From: DAIOHQ01 sp036744635
GTDB taxonomy: Bacteria; Planctomycetota; Phycisphaerae; Tepidisphaerales; Tepidisphaeraceae
Assembly (NCBI GenBank): GCA_036744635.1
Contig: DAIOHQ010000004.1
Span: forward strand, 1-48,192
Length of the DNA: 48,192 nucleotides
Reading direction: 5' to 3'
This document shows positions 1 through 7,938 of this stretch, in pieces (within the stretch, counting starts at the first letter, position 1; the number at the start of each line of letters is the position of its first letter). Made by a program: the position numbers and the translations under genes. The notes below the pieces were generated by a model, which was not told where the DNA came from, did not search any database, and saw only the letters and a list, made by a program, of their open reading frames with translations.

Positions 1-59
1 CAAGAAAGCGTCGCCGCTTGAGGCTTCATGCAAAATCGTGTGAAGCGGACCCTACCTGT

Positions 60-1397
60 TTACAGAATGAACTTGCTCAAATCCTCATCTTTCACCACAT
101 CCCTCAGCCGCTCGCGCACATAATCGGCGGTAATCGTCACCTTCTTCTCGGCTTGCAGGGGGGGGTCGCAGGCATCGAAGCTGATCTGCTCGAACACCCG
201 CTCCAGGATCGTGTACAACCGCCGCGCCCCGATGTTTTGCGAGCGCCGATTCACGTCATAGGCGATCTGCGCCATCGCATCGACGGCATCATCGTTGAAC
301 GTCACGTCGATGCCTTCGGTGGCCAGCAGCGCCGTCTGCTGCTTGGTCAGCGAATGCCGCGGCTCGCGCAGGATGCGCACGAAATCCTCCTTGGTCAGAT
401 CCTGCAGCTCCACGCGAATGGGAAACCTTCCCTGCAATTCCGGCATCAGATCGCTCGGCTTGGAACTGTGAAACGCCCCGGCCGCGATGAAGAGAATGTG
501 GTCCGTCTTCACCGGCCCATACTTGGTCATCACCGTTGACCCTTCGACGATCGGCAGCAGGTCGCGCTGCACACCCTGCCGCGAAACATCCGGGCCGTTG
601 GTCTTGTCCGTTCCGGCCACCTTGTCCAGCTCATCCAGAAAGACGATCCCGGTCTGCTCAACCCGCTCGATGGCGGTGCGATGAATCTTGTCGCGATCGA
701 TCAGCTTCTCGGCCTCCTGGGCGCGGATCACCTTCCGCGCATCGCGCACGCTCATCCGCCGGGTGTCGCGGCGGCTGGGGAGCATCTTCTCGAACATGCT
801 TTGAAACTCGACATCCATCTCCATCCCCGCATTTCCCAGCACGCCCACGGCCGTCACCTTCTCCTCCACCTGCATCTCAATCTGCCGGTCCTCCAGCTCC
901 CCGGCCTTCAACTGCTCCAGGAGTTTTTCCCGCGAGCGTTTCCGCCGCGCCTCCCCTTCAGCATCGACAAACCCCGCGGCATCGGCGGGGAGCAGATAAT
1001 CCAGCAGCCGCTCCTCCACCCGCTCCTGCGCCGCCTCTTTTACCTGCTCCATCATCTCCTCGCGCACCAGCGCGATGGATGAATCCAGCAGGTCGCGGAT
1101 CATCGATTCCACATCGCGCCCGTGATACCCCACCTCGGTATATTTCGTCGCCTCCACTTTGATGAACGGCGCCCCGGTCAGCCCGGCCAGCCGCCGGGCA
1201 ATCTCGGTCTTCCCCACGCCGGTCGGGCCGATCATGATGATATTTTTCGGCGACACATCCTCGCGCATCGCCTCGGGCAATTGCTGCCGCCGCCACCGAT
1301 TTCGCACCGCCACCGCCACCGCGCGCTTGGCATCCGCCTGGCCAACGATATACCGATCCAGTTCCGCCACGATCTGCCGGGGTGTGAGCTGCTGCAT
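60..1397 (-). CDS. hslU: HslU, ATPase subunit of the HslUV protease
   Basis: AAA+ unfoldase that feeds cytoplasmic proteins into the HslV peptidase. The 445-aa product begins MQQLTPRQIVAELD, the usual HslU start. Walker A (GPTGVGKT) lies at residues 57-64 and Walker B (GIVFLDELDK) near 250-259. A charged helical I-domain sits between them, and the C-terminus ends DLSKFIL, the conserved tail that docks into HslV. A GTG 36 nt upstream is in frame but adds residues foreign to the family, so the ATG at 1397 is preferred; no strong ribosome binding site is visible there. The gene follows hslV by 54 nt on the same strand. The pore motif reads GYHG (residues 90-93) where E. coli has GYVG. Confidence 0.97.
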   Translation of the reverse strand: MQQLTPRQIVAELDRYIVGQADAKRAVAVAVRNRWRRQQLPEAMREDVSPKNIIMIGPTGVGKTEIARRLAGLTGAPFIKVEATKYTEVGYHGRDVESMIRDLLDSSIALVREEMMEQVKEAAQERVEERLLDYLLPADAAGFVDAEGEARRKRSREKLLEQLKAGELEDRQIEMQVEEKVTAVGVLGNAGMEMDVEFQSMFEKMLPSRRDTRRMSVRDARKVIRAQEAEKLIDRDKIHRTAIERVEQTGIVFLDELDKVAGTDKTNGPDVSRQGVQRDLLPIVEGSTVMTKYGPVKTDHILFIAAGAFHSSKPSDLMPELQGRFPIRVELQDLTKEDFVRILREPRHSLTKQQTALLATEGIDVTFNDDAVDAMAQIAYDVNRRSQNIGARRLYTILERVFEQISFDACDPPLQAEKKVTITADYVRERLRDVVKDEDLSKFIL

Positions 1398-1452
1398 GTG
1401 TTCGATTGTAGGGCGTGGGTGCAATTCCTGCACCCCTCCCCCTCTCCTCGCC

Positions 1453-1998
1453 TTACTCTTCCACCGTCTCCACCCGGATATTCTGATTGGTATAAATGCA
1501 AAGCTCCCCGGCGATTTTCAGCGATGCCTCTACGATCTCCCGCGCTGACAAGGATGAATGCCCCAGCAGCGCCTTGGCCGCCGCGGCCGCGAATGCGCCG
1601 CCCGAGCCGATGCCGATGATGCCATCGGTGGGCTCGATCACATCGCCGGCGCCGCTGACGATCAGGCTCGTGGTCTTGTCGGCCACCGCCAGCATCGCTT
1701 CCAGCCGCCGCAAAACCCGGTCGGTGCGCCAATCTTTCGCCAGCTCGATCACCGCCCGCCTCGTGTTGTCCGGATGCTCGCTCAGTTTCTTCTCAAACCG
1801 TTCAAGCAGCGCGAATGCATCCGCCGCCGATCCGGCGAATCCAGTTAAGACCTTGCCTCCCCCGATACGGCGAATTTTTACCGCATCTTGCTTGGCCACC
1901 ACGTTCCCCAGCGTCACCTGCCCGTCGCCGCCCAGGGCGACCTGCCCGTCGCGCCGGACGCTCAGAATCGTCGTCGATCTCGCCGCTTGCATGGCCAT
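1453..1998 (-). CDS. hslV: HslV, peptidase subunit of the HslUV protease
   Basis: N-terminal-threonine peptidase that forms the double-hexamer chamber capped by HslU. The protein is 181 aa. Eight residues precede the TTILSVRR block, so processing should expose Thr9 as the nucleophile. The family blocks GDGQVTLG, GFAGSAADAF, ELAKDWRTDR, AVADKTTSLIVSG and CIYTN are all present. The ATG at 1998 is chosen because AAGAG lies 8 nt upstream; an upstream GTG at 2007 would overlap that site and is less likely. The gene is first in the hslVU operon. It is divergent from the VWA protein, leaving about 80 nt for both promoters. Confidence 0.96.
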   Translation of the reverse strand: MAMQAARSTTILSVRRDGQVALGGDGQVTLGNVVAKQDAVKIRRIGGGKVLTGFAGSAADAFALLERFEKKLSEHPDNTRRAVIELAKDWRTDRVLRRLEAMLAVADKTTSLIVSGAGDVIEPTDGIIGIGSGGAFAAAAAKALLGHSSLSAREIVEASLKIAGELCIYTNQNIRVETVEE

Positions 1999-2079
1999 GC
2001 GATACACTCTTGGTTAGATGCCTCACGCCGGTTCTACCCCCGCCCCGTCTCTCCGGCAAGCTCGACTTGCCGCTTAACA

Positions 2080-4443
2080 ATGCCCTCGCTCCCATCCATC
2101 ACGATTTCTTCCCCCCTGATGCTGGCCATTGCCTGTGGGCTCTCCGTGGCTGCCATTGCCATCGCCCTCCTTCGGCGACTCAAGCTGTCTCTACTTACGA
2201 AAATTCTTCTACTCCTTTCCATCACCCTGCTCACCCTCGCTGCCGGCCAACCCATCTGGCATCGGCCGATCCCTCAGCGCATCGCCGTCATGGTCGATCT
2301 CTCTCCCAGCACGCGGACGGCGTCATATCGCGACCGCGCCTTTCTGCAGCGCCGGCTCTCACAACTCCTCGGTCACACCCGCTACGACACGCTCTATTTC
2401 TCCGATCACAACGAACACTCAATCTCGGGCAACGTCCTCCCGGATATCCCGGCAGATCGTACCGTGTTCGATCCCCCTGCCGAGGCCGCCGTCATTCTGT
2501 TCAGCGACGGCCAATTCTCCCTTCCAAAAGCCGCTCCGCCTATCTATCCCGTCATCGACCCCGGCCTGATCGACCCCGCCGATGCCTCCATCCCAAACCT
2601 CGAAGTCCGAAACAACACGCTGCTTATCACCACGCGCAATGGCATCGCCGCCCGCTCCGTCGTCCTTACCGGTTCCGCCACGCGAGAGACTGTCGCCCCT
2701 ACCGGCGAAGCGACGCAATCGATCCCACTTTCGCAGTCCATCACATCCGCCTCGGCCAGATTCGCGGGCGCTGCAGATCCTTGGCCGGAAAATGATGCCC
2801 TCTCCCTGCGCCTGCCTCCGAATCTCTCCACGGAACGCTGGTGGATCGGCCAAGACCCTCCGGACCCATCATGGAAGCCACTCTCCGCAAACGAACTCGC
2901 AATCGACAGCAGTGCCTATCTCGCCCCCTCGATCATCGTGCTGAACAACCTCTCCGCCGACATTCTTTCCACCGCCCAGCGCGACCGCCTCCAGCAATAC
3001 GTCCGCGACCTCGGCGGCGCCGTGTTGATCCTCGGTGGCGACCACGCCTTCGCCGCCGGCAACTACACCGGCACCGCACTGGAAACCCTCTCTCCGCTGG
3101 CCAGTTCTCCGCCGGCGCCAATCCTGCACTGGATCCTCCTCGCCGACTGCTCCGGCTCGATGAACGACCCGGCCGGCAACACAACGCGCTGGCATCTGGC
3201 GGCATCCGCGATTCTCAAGCTCCTCCCCGAGCTCCCCCCCGACGATCTCGCCAGCGTCGGCAGCTTTGCCCGAGAGGTCACCTGGTGGTCATCTTCCAAG
3301 AGCGTGCGCGACACCGCTCGCCTCGCCCTACCGCCTGCAGACGTCGCCCCGAACGGTCCCACCGAGCTTCAGCCCGCCCTCGCATCACTCGCGAAACAGT
3401 CCATGCCGACGCAGTTGCTGGTGCTGACCGACGCCGAAACCCAGATCACCGACCCCGACGCCCTGGCGACCGAGCTGCGCGCGAAAAATATCCACCTTCA
3501 CGTGCTGGCCATCGCGCAAGGCTCGGCCCTCAAATCCCTGCGCCGCATCGCCGACCTCACCGGCGGCTCGATCGTCGAACAGTTCGAGCCGCGCAGGTGG
3601 TCCGCGGCCGTGCGCCAGCTCATGCAATCCGCCATGCCGCAACGTCTCTCCACTACCGACACGACCATCACGTTCATAAATGATGCAAAGAATTTGGAGT
3701 CCCACCCCGTCCACCCCTGGAACCGCACCTGGCTGAAGCCCGCGGCTACGCTTCTGGCGCGCACGCACGGAAGCGACGCATCGCAGAAGGATGAACCATT
3801 CCCGATGGCGGCCCGCTGGCGTGTCGGCGCCGGCGAGGTTCTCGCCACCGCCTTCCCCGCCAACGCCATCGAAGCCCACTCCCTCTCCGCTCTCATCGCC
3901 CGCCAACCGCGCGATCCCCGCTTCACCATCCGCTGGACGACCGGCGCCACCTTGACCGTCACGATCGACTCCCGTGACGACCGAACCTATCTCAACGCCC
4001 TCCCTTTAACGCTCCAACTCCTGGAAGATTCTCCGATGCAAGAAAATTTTTCGATCCAAAACGCCCAAGGGGCACCCAAATCCAAAATCGCAAATTTCCG
4101 CATTTTCCAGACCGCCCCTGGCCATTACACCCTCACCCTCCCCGCCCCGCGCTCCCCATCCTTCGCCTCGGTTGTGCTGGAAAATTCCACCCTCGACCGC
4201 ATCCCCCTCGCCGCCCGGTATGCTCCCGAATTTGACGGCATCGGCAACGACGACGCCAACCTCCACGAGCTCGCCCGCCGCACCGGCGGCCGGGTGATCG
4301 GCCCCGCCGATACCAACCCCATCGTGTTCCGATGGCCTCGCACTCCCACTCCCCTGACTCCCTTCTGCGCCACCGCAGCCGCCTCCCTCCTTGCCGTAGC
4401 GCTTCTGCTTCATCGCATCAGCCCGGCCACCAGCAAATCTTAA
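2080..4443 (+). CDS. Large membrane protein with two VWA-type MIDAS motifs
   Basis: A 787-aa membrane protein of unknown role. Two hydrophobic helices lie at about residues 10-30 and 34-52 and one near the C-terminus (about 760-780). Between them are two VWA-like starts with metal-site patterns, DLSPS at about residue 73 and DCSGS at about 356. Ahead of the second is a stretch resembling the glutamine-amidotransferase-like fold common in such proteins (LGGAVLILGGDHAFAAG). This layout recalls planctomycete membrane VWA proteins related to BatA/BatB. The start is the ATG directly before the first helix; longer in-frame starts would run back over hslV. It is convergent with rnc, five nt apart. 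The ligand is unknown. Confidence 0.75.
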   Translation: MPSLPSITISSPLMLAIACGLSVAAIAIALLRRLKLSLLTKILLLLSITLLTLAAGQPIWHRPIPQRIAVMVDLSPSTRTASYRDRAFLQRRLSQLLGHTRYDTLYFSDHNEHSISGNVLPDIPADRTVFDPPAEAAVILFSDGQFSLPKAAPPIYPVIDPGLIDPADASIPNLEVRNNTLLITTRNGIAARSVVLTGSATRETVAPTGEATQSIPLSQSITSASARFAGAADPWPENDALSLRLPPNLSTERWWIGQDPPDPSWKPLSANELAIDSSAYLAPSIIVLNNLSADILSTAQRDRLQQYVRDLGGAVLILGGDHAFAAGNYTGTALETLSPLASSPPAPILHWILLADCSGSMNDPAGNTTRWHLAASAILKLLPELPPDDLASVGSFAREVTWWSSSKSVRDTARLALPPADVAPNGPTELQPALASLAKQSMPTQLLVLTDAETQITDPDALATELRAKNIHLHVLAIAQGSALKSLRRIADLTGGSIVEQFEPRRWSAAVRQLMQSAMPQRLSTTDTTITFINDAKNLESHPVHPWNRTWLKPAATLLARTHGSDASQKDEPFPMAARWRVGAGEVLATAFPANAIEAHSLSALIARQPRDPRFTIRWTTGATLTVTIDSRDDRTYLNALPLTLQLLEDSPMQENFSIQNAQGAPKSKIANFRIFQTAPGHYTLTLPAPRSPSFASVVLENSTLDRIPLAARYAPEFDGIGNDDANLHELARRTGGRVIGPADTNPIVFRWPRTPTPLTPFCATAAASLLAVALLLHRISPATSKS

Positions 4444-4448
4444 TAAAC

Positions 4449-5189
4449 CTATTCCTCCGCCGGATTCTCCGCAATACCCTCAATCGCTTCATCCACTTCC
4501 TTCGGATCCAGCACCCCCAGTTCCTCCAGCGCCAACAGCGCCGCCTTCTGCTCGGCCATCTTCTTATTCGGCCCCCACGCCGACGTATAGCGCTGCCCAT
4601 CGATCGCCACGCACACCTCGAAGCACTTGCTGTGGTCCGGCCCCTTCTCATCCAGCAGCTCGTAAATCGGCGTGCCTCCCATTTCCTTCTGCGCGTGCTG
4701 CTGCAACACCGCCTTGTAATTGTGCTGGTGCGTGTTCGATGCGATCTCCTCGATCTTCGGCGTCATCGTTCGCAGCACGTACGCCTTCACCACCTCGAAC
4801 CCACCATCCAGGTAGAGCGCCGCCACGATCGACTCGTACACCGCGGCCGCCAGCGAGCTCGGCATCGCCTGCCGGGCGCTGATCCCCTTGCCGATGATGA
4901 GCATGTCCGTCAACCCGGTCTCGTTGGAAATTTCCGCGCAGGTCCGGCGCGAAACCACCGCTGATTTCACCTTGGTCAGGTCGCCTTCCTGATAGATTGG
5001 AAAACGCAGGTACAGCGCCTCGCACACGATCAGGTCCAGGACCGCATCGCCAAGAAACTCCATCCGCTCGTTGCTGTCGAGCCGGTTGTCGGCGATCGAC
5101 GCGTGCGTCAGCGCCTCTTTCAAAAGCTGTGGATTTTTGAACGTGTGGCCGAGGATCGCTTCGGCGCGCTCGCGGGCTTCGTTTGTCAC
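4449..5189 (-). CDS. rnc: Ribonuclease III
   Basis: Double-strand-specific endoribonuclease used for rRNA and mRNA processing. The protein is 246 aa. An N-terminal endonuclease domain carries the signature NERMEFLGDAVLDL (residues 40-53), and a C-terminal dsRNA-binding domain covers about residues 165-232 (NYKAVLQQHAQKE to AEQKAALLALEELG). Three of the four metal-binding acidic residues are clear (E44, D48, E119). The fourth, an Asp three residues before E119 in the family (D114 in E. coli, D107 in Aquifex), is Ala116 here. The start is GTG at 5189 with no strong ribosome binding site. The gene stands alone, with a palindromic repeat just upstream. Confidence 0.93.
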   Translation of the reverse strand: MTNEARERAEAILGHTFKNPQLLKEALTHASIADNRLDSNERMEFLGDAVLDLIVCEALYLRFPIYQEGDLTKVKSAVVSRRTCAEISNETGLTDMLIIGKGISARQAMPSSLAAAVYESIVAALYLDGGFEVVKAYVLRTMTPKIEEIASNTHQHNYKAVLQQHAQKEMGGTPIYELLDEKGPDHSKCFEVCVAIDGQRYTSAWGPNKKMAEQKAALLALEELGVLDPKEVDEAIEGIAENPAEE

Positions 5190-5219
5190 GCAAACACTCG
5201 CAGGTGAGAGAATCCCTGA

Positions 5220-5320
5220 TGGATTTTGGATTGCGGATTGCGGATTTTGGATTGAAGATCAAAAGAGAGCGCTTCCGACGCATTTTGATTTCCAAACCGA
5301 AATCCGCAATCCAAAATCCA
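5220..5320. repeat. Intergenic inverted repeat (20-nt perfect arms)
   Basis: The 20 nt at 5220-5239 are exactly reverse-complementary to 5301-5320, and similarity continues weakly inward. The left arm is itself repetitive, alternating GGATTTTGGATT and GCGGATT. The element lies between the divergent rnc and ilvN genes. It looks like a small non-coding palindromic repeat rather than a terminator, because neither gene ends here. Confidence 0.7.
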
Positions 5321-5395
5321 AACCAGAACGCCCGATAAACTATCTTTAGGCCGTGCCGGTGTCAATTTCTTTCCGGGCGGCGATGCGTGTTTTGC

Positions 5396-5423
5396 TTGCA
5401 CATCCGCTTCGCCTGCCTACACT
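5396..5423 (+). promoter_or_regulatory. Candidate sigma-70 promoter of ilvN
   Basis: TTGCAC at 5396-5401 and TACACT at 5418-5423 are separated by 16 nt, placing a start site about 15 nt before the ilvN start codon. Found by eye only. Confidence 0.35.
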
Positions 5424-5443
5424 ATTCCGTGACAGGAGCAGCC

Positions 5444-6004
5444 ATGCGTCACGTGATTTCCGCGGTGGTCATGAACGAACCCGGCGTACTCGCCAATGTC
5501 GCGGGCATGTTCGCCGCCCGCGGCTTCAACATCGACTCTCTGGTCGTCGGCCGCACCGAAGACCCCGATCTCTCGCGGATGACCATCGTCTGCACCGCCG
5601 ACGACAACACCATCGACCAGATCCGCAAGCAGCTCGCCAAGCTTGTTCCCGTCGTCGCCGTCCGCGATTTCGGCGGCACAGCCTACATCGAACGCGATCT
5701 CGCCCTCATCACCGTCGGCGTCGAGCCCGATCACCGCAACGAGGTCATCGAGATCGTCAATCTCTTCCGCGGCAAGATCGTGGATGTCTCCAACCAGTCG
5801 GTGATGATCGAGCTGGCCGGCACCGAAGAAAAAATCGAGGCGTTTGTCGAGCTGATGAAGCCTTACCAAATCAAAGAGCTGGCCCGCACCGGCGTGATCG
5901 CGATGGCCCGCGGCATGCAGATGCTCCGCGATGAGCAAACGACCACCGCCAAGCGCACCAGAAGCCTCAACGCCCCCGCCGCACCCGCCATGCCGCCGAG
6001 CTAG
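5444..6004 (+). CDS. ilvN: Acetolactate synthase, small (regulatory) subunit
   Basis: Regulatory subunit of acetohydroxyacid synthase, the first common step of branched-chain amino acid synthesis; it confers valine feedback control on the catalytic subunit. The protein is 186 aa, with an N-terminal ACT domain (MRHVISAVVMNEPGVLANVAG, then RGFNIDSLVVGRTEDPDLSRMTIV) and the family's second domain (RDLALITV to GVIAMARG, up to about residue 165). A short Thr/Ala/Pro-rich tail follows. AGGAG lies 5 nt before the chosen ATG. The large subunit ilvB and ilvC are not adjacent, so the gene is separated from its usual operon. Confidence 0.94.
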   Translation: MRHVISAVVMNEPGVLANVAGMFAARGFNIDSLVVGRTEDPDLSRMTIVCTADDNTIDQIRKQLAKLVPVVAVRDFGGTAYIERDLALITVGVEPDHRNEVIEIVNLFRGKIVDVSNQSVMIELAGTEEKIEAFVELMKPYQIKELARTGVIAMARGMQMLRDEQTTTAKRTRSLNAPAAPAMPPS

Positions 6005-6053
6005 TTTGAAAAAAAATTCAGCCGCCAGCGCCGGGCTGCCGAACGTTAGCGCG

Positions 6054-6917
6054 TCATTTTCTGTCGCTGATTTTTCTGCCGTGCATGCAGGCGGCAGCGC
6101 CCCCGGCGTCAAAGAAGATCGTGCCTTTCTCTTCAGCAGACACTTTCCTGCAGTCGCTCGCCGCATAGTGAAACTGCAGGGCGCGGCGGCGCAACGGGGA
6201 GTCGTTTGGCGGCGTTCCATGGTGCAGCAGGCTGCTGAAAAACAGCGCCCCGCCCGGCCGCAGCGGCACGCACACATCACGCTCCATCGCTACTGTATCG
6301 TCGGCAATCTGGCAGTCGCGGTCGTGGTAGTGCGGCACCGGACCCTGCAGATGGCTGGCCGGAATCACGTGCATGCAGCCGTTCTCGACCAGCGCCGGAT
6401 CAAGCGCGATCCACGCCCCGACTACTTTTTCGGCCGGCTCGAACAGGAAATAGGCGCTATCCTGGTGCCACGGTTTCTCCCGCCCGCGCGGTGGCTTGAG
6501 CAGCGCCATATCCTGGATCAGGTTCGGCTCGCCGCCGATAAGCTTGCGGACGATTGCCAGGATGGATGGGTGTTCCGCGAGCCGCTTGAGGCGTGGCTCG
6601 TGCTCTACAAACAACCACACCTTGCGGGCGCAATGCTCCCGCTGCTCGTCGGTAAGCGCGTCCGCCTCAACCCCCTGCTCGTACTCGATCCCCTTGTAGT
6701 TCTTGTTCCCGCCCGCGATCAGGAAACTCAGGCCGGCGATGGCATCCGCCACCTCCGCCGGCGAAATGACATTCTCCACCGCGACGAAGCCCTGTTCTCG
6801 AAATTGCGCCAGCGCATCATTGCCGTTGGTCCCAGCGCTTTGAAGTGGCACATGAACCCGGTCGTATCGGTACAACTTCTTTGCGATATCTCGCGCATCC
6901 AACGTACTGGTGGCCAA
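6054..6917 (-). CDS. Phytanoyl-CoA dioxygenase (PhyH) family protein
   Basis: Predicted Fe(II)/2-oxoglutarate-dependent oxygenase of unknown substrate. The 287-aa product carries the iron-binding HxD in PWHQDSAYFLF and the distal His in LLHHGTPPNDS, followed by the RRALQFHY arginine expected to hold 2-oxoglutarate. GCMHVIPASH is also typical of PhyH enzymes. The start is taken as TTG at 6917, since AGGAGG (6924-6929 on the complement) sits exactly 6 nt upstream. An ATG at 6947 would add ten residues that overlap this site. The gene follows a 55-aa gene by 43 nt, probably in one transcript. Confidence 0.85.
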   Translation of the reverse strand: MATSTLDARDIAKKLYRYDRVHVPLQSAGTNGNDALAQFREQGFVAVENVISPAEVADAIAGLSFLIAGGNKNYKGIEYEQGVEADALTDEQREHCARKVWLFVEHEPRLKRLAEHPSILAIVRKLIGGEPNLIQDMALLKPPRGREKPWHQDSAYFLFEPAEKVVGAWIALDPALVENGCMHVIPASHLQGPVPHYHDRDCQIADDTVAMERDVCVPLRPGGALFFSSLLHHGTPPNDSPLRRRALQFHYAASDCRKVSAEEKGTIFFDAGGAAACMHGRKISDRK

Positions 6918-6960
6918 GCCGATCCTCCTGGTCTTGGGAGGCGGCATTATACACCCCCGC

Positions 6961-7128
6961 CTACGACATGCCATCCCAGCGTTCCGGCTCCAGCTCGTCG
7001 AATTCCGCCGGCGCCTGATGCGCCGCGGCCTGCTGCGGCGTGGCATGGCTGGCCGGCGGCCAGGTCGAATCCACCTTTACGAACAGCCCCTGACCTTCTG
7101 GAGACACCATCGAATCCTGCTGCGACAT
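6961..7128 (-). CDS. Small hypothetical protein (55 aa) upstream of PhyH
   Basis: A 55-aa acidic, Ala/Gln/Pro-rich protein starting MSQQDSMVSPEGQG and ending ERWDGMS. It has no helix long enough for a membrane span and no motif I recognise. The case for it being real is a GGAGG site 5 nt before the ATG and its position 43 nt ahead of the PhyH gene on the same strand. It could be a small partner of the oxygenase or an unrelated short protein. Confidence 0.55.
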   Translation of the reverse strand: MSQQDSMVSPEGQGLFVKVDSTWPPASHATPQQAAAHQAPAEFDELEPERWDGMS

Positions 7129-7322
7129 AGTTTCCTCCGCAACCGCGAAATGCGGCCGCTGCGGGGAACATTCCTTACAACCCATAGGTCGGCAAGGTGG
7201 ATTTCAGAGATTGGAAAACCAGGCAAGCAGCGCCGGATGCACAGCGCGAAAAATGGCCAGATTATCAGCCGCGGCACCCCTGGCAGTTCAGGAAAGGCGT
7301 CGCGGGGGTCGCAAGTTCTTTC

Positions 7323-7793
7323 TCACGCCCCCTGCGTCGGCTCCTTTTCGCCGCCTTCAGCCTGATCGTTGCGGGGTTCTGCCGGCGGGGTCTCGCCGCG
7401 AAGTTGCTCGATGGTCCCGGCGACAACGCCGGCGGTTGTGGCCACCGCCTGGGTTACGCTGTCGGCCACGTTTCCGGCGATCTCCTTGGCCCGCTGCAGC
7501 ATCGCCGGAGCATTCTTTCGCGCCTGCTGCACCGCGCGTTTCGCCTTCTTCGCCGTGGGGCTGCTGGCGGCCTGCCTGACCATGCTGCGCGCCTTGCCGG
7601 CCATCTTCGTCGCCTCGCGGGTCAATCGACCGGCGGCGGTGGCCATCGTGCGCTTGGCCGGCTTCCTGGGAGCCGTCTTCTTCAATGTCGACTTTCGTGC
7701 GGCTTTCTTAACCGTCTTCTTCACCGATTTTCCCGAACTCTTCGACGATCTATTCTTACTCGCGCCCATCGAGCGCTGCGAAGTTTTGGCCAT
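7323..7793 (-). CDS. Histone H1-like, Lys/Ala-rich protein
   Basis: A 156-aa basic protein. The first 55 residues are packed with Lys, Ser and Arg, including SVKKTVKKAARKSTLKKTAP, a style typical of bacterial H1-like DNA-binding tails. The central region (about residues 55-125) is Ala-rich and amphipathic and predicted helical (AGKARSMVRQAASS, KKAKRAVQQARKNAP). The last 25 residues are acidic and Pro-rich. An AAAGGAG site lies 4 nt before the ATG. It is divergent from the FHA gene, separated by 145 nt that must hold both promoters. A role in nucleoid packing is likely, but a surface or phasin-like role cannot be excluded. Confidence 0.65.
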   Translation of the reverse strand: MAKTSQRSMGASKNRSSKSSGKSVKKTVKKAARKSTLKKTAPRKPAKRTMATAAGRLTREATKMAGKARSMVRQAASSPTAKKAKRAVQQARKNAPAMLQRAKEIAGNVADSVTQAVATTAGVVAGTIEQLRGETPPAEPRNDQAEGGEKEPTQGA

Positions 7794-7938
7794 GAGTCTC
7801 CTTTGTTTGTTTGGACAGGACTTGTGTCTTACCAGATTCCGCTGGATTCCGCCCCTGTCAACCTATTTCGCGACAGTTGCCGCCGCGCATTTCGCCTCCT
7901 CCCACGGTAGAATACCCCGACGATCACGAGGTGGAATC

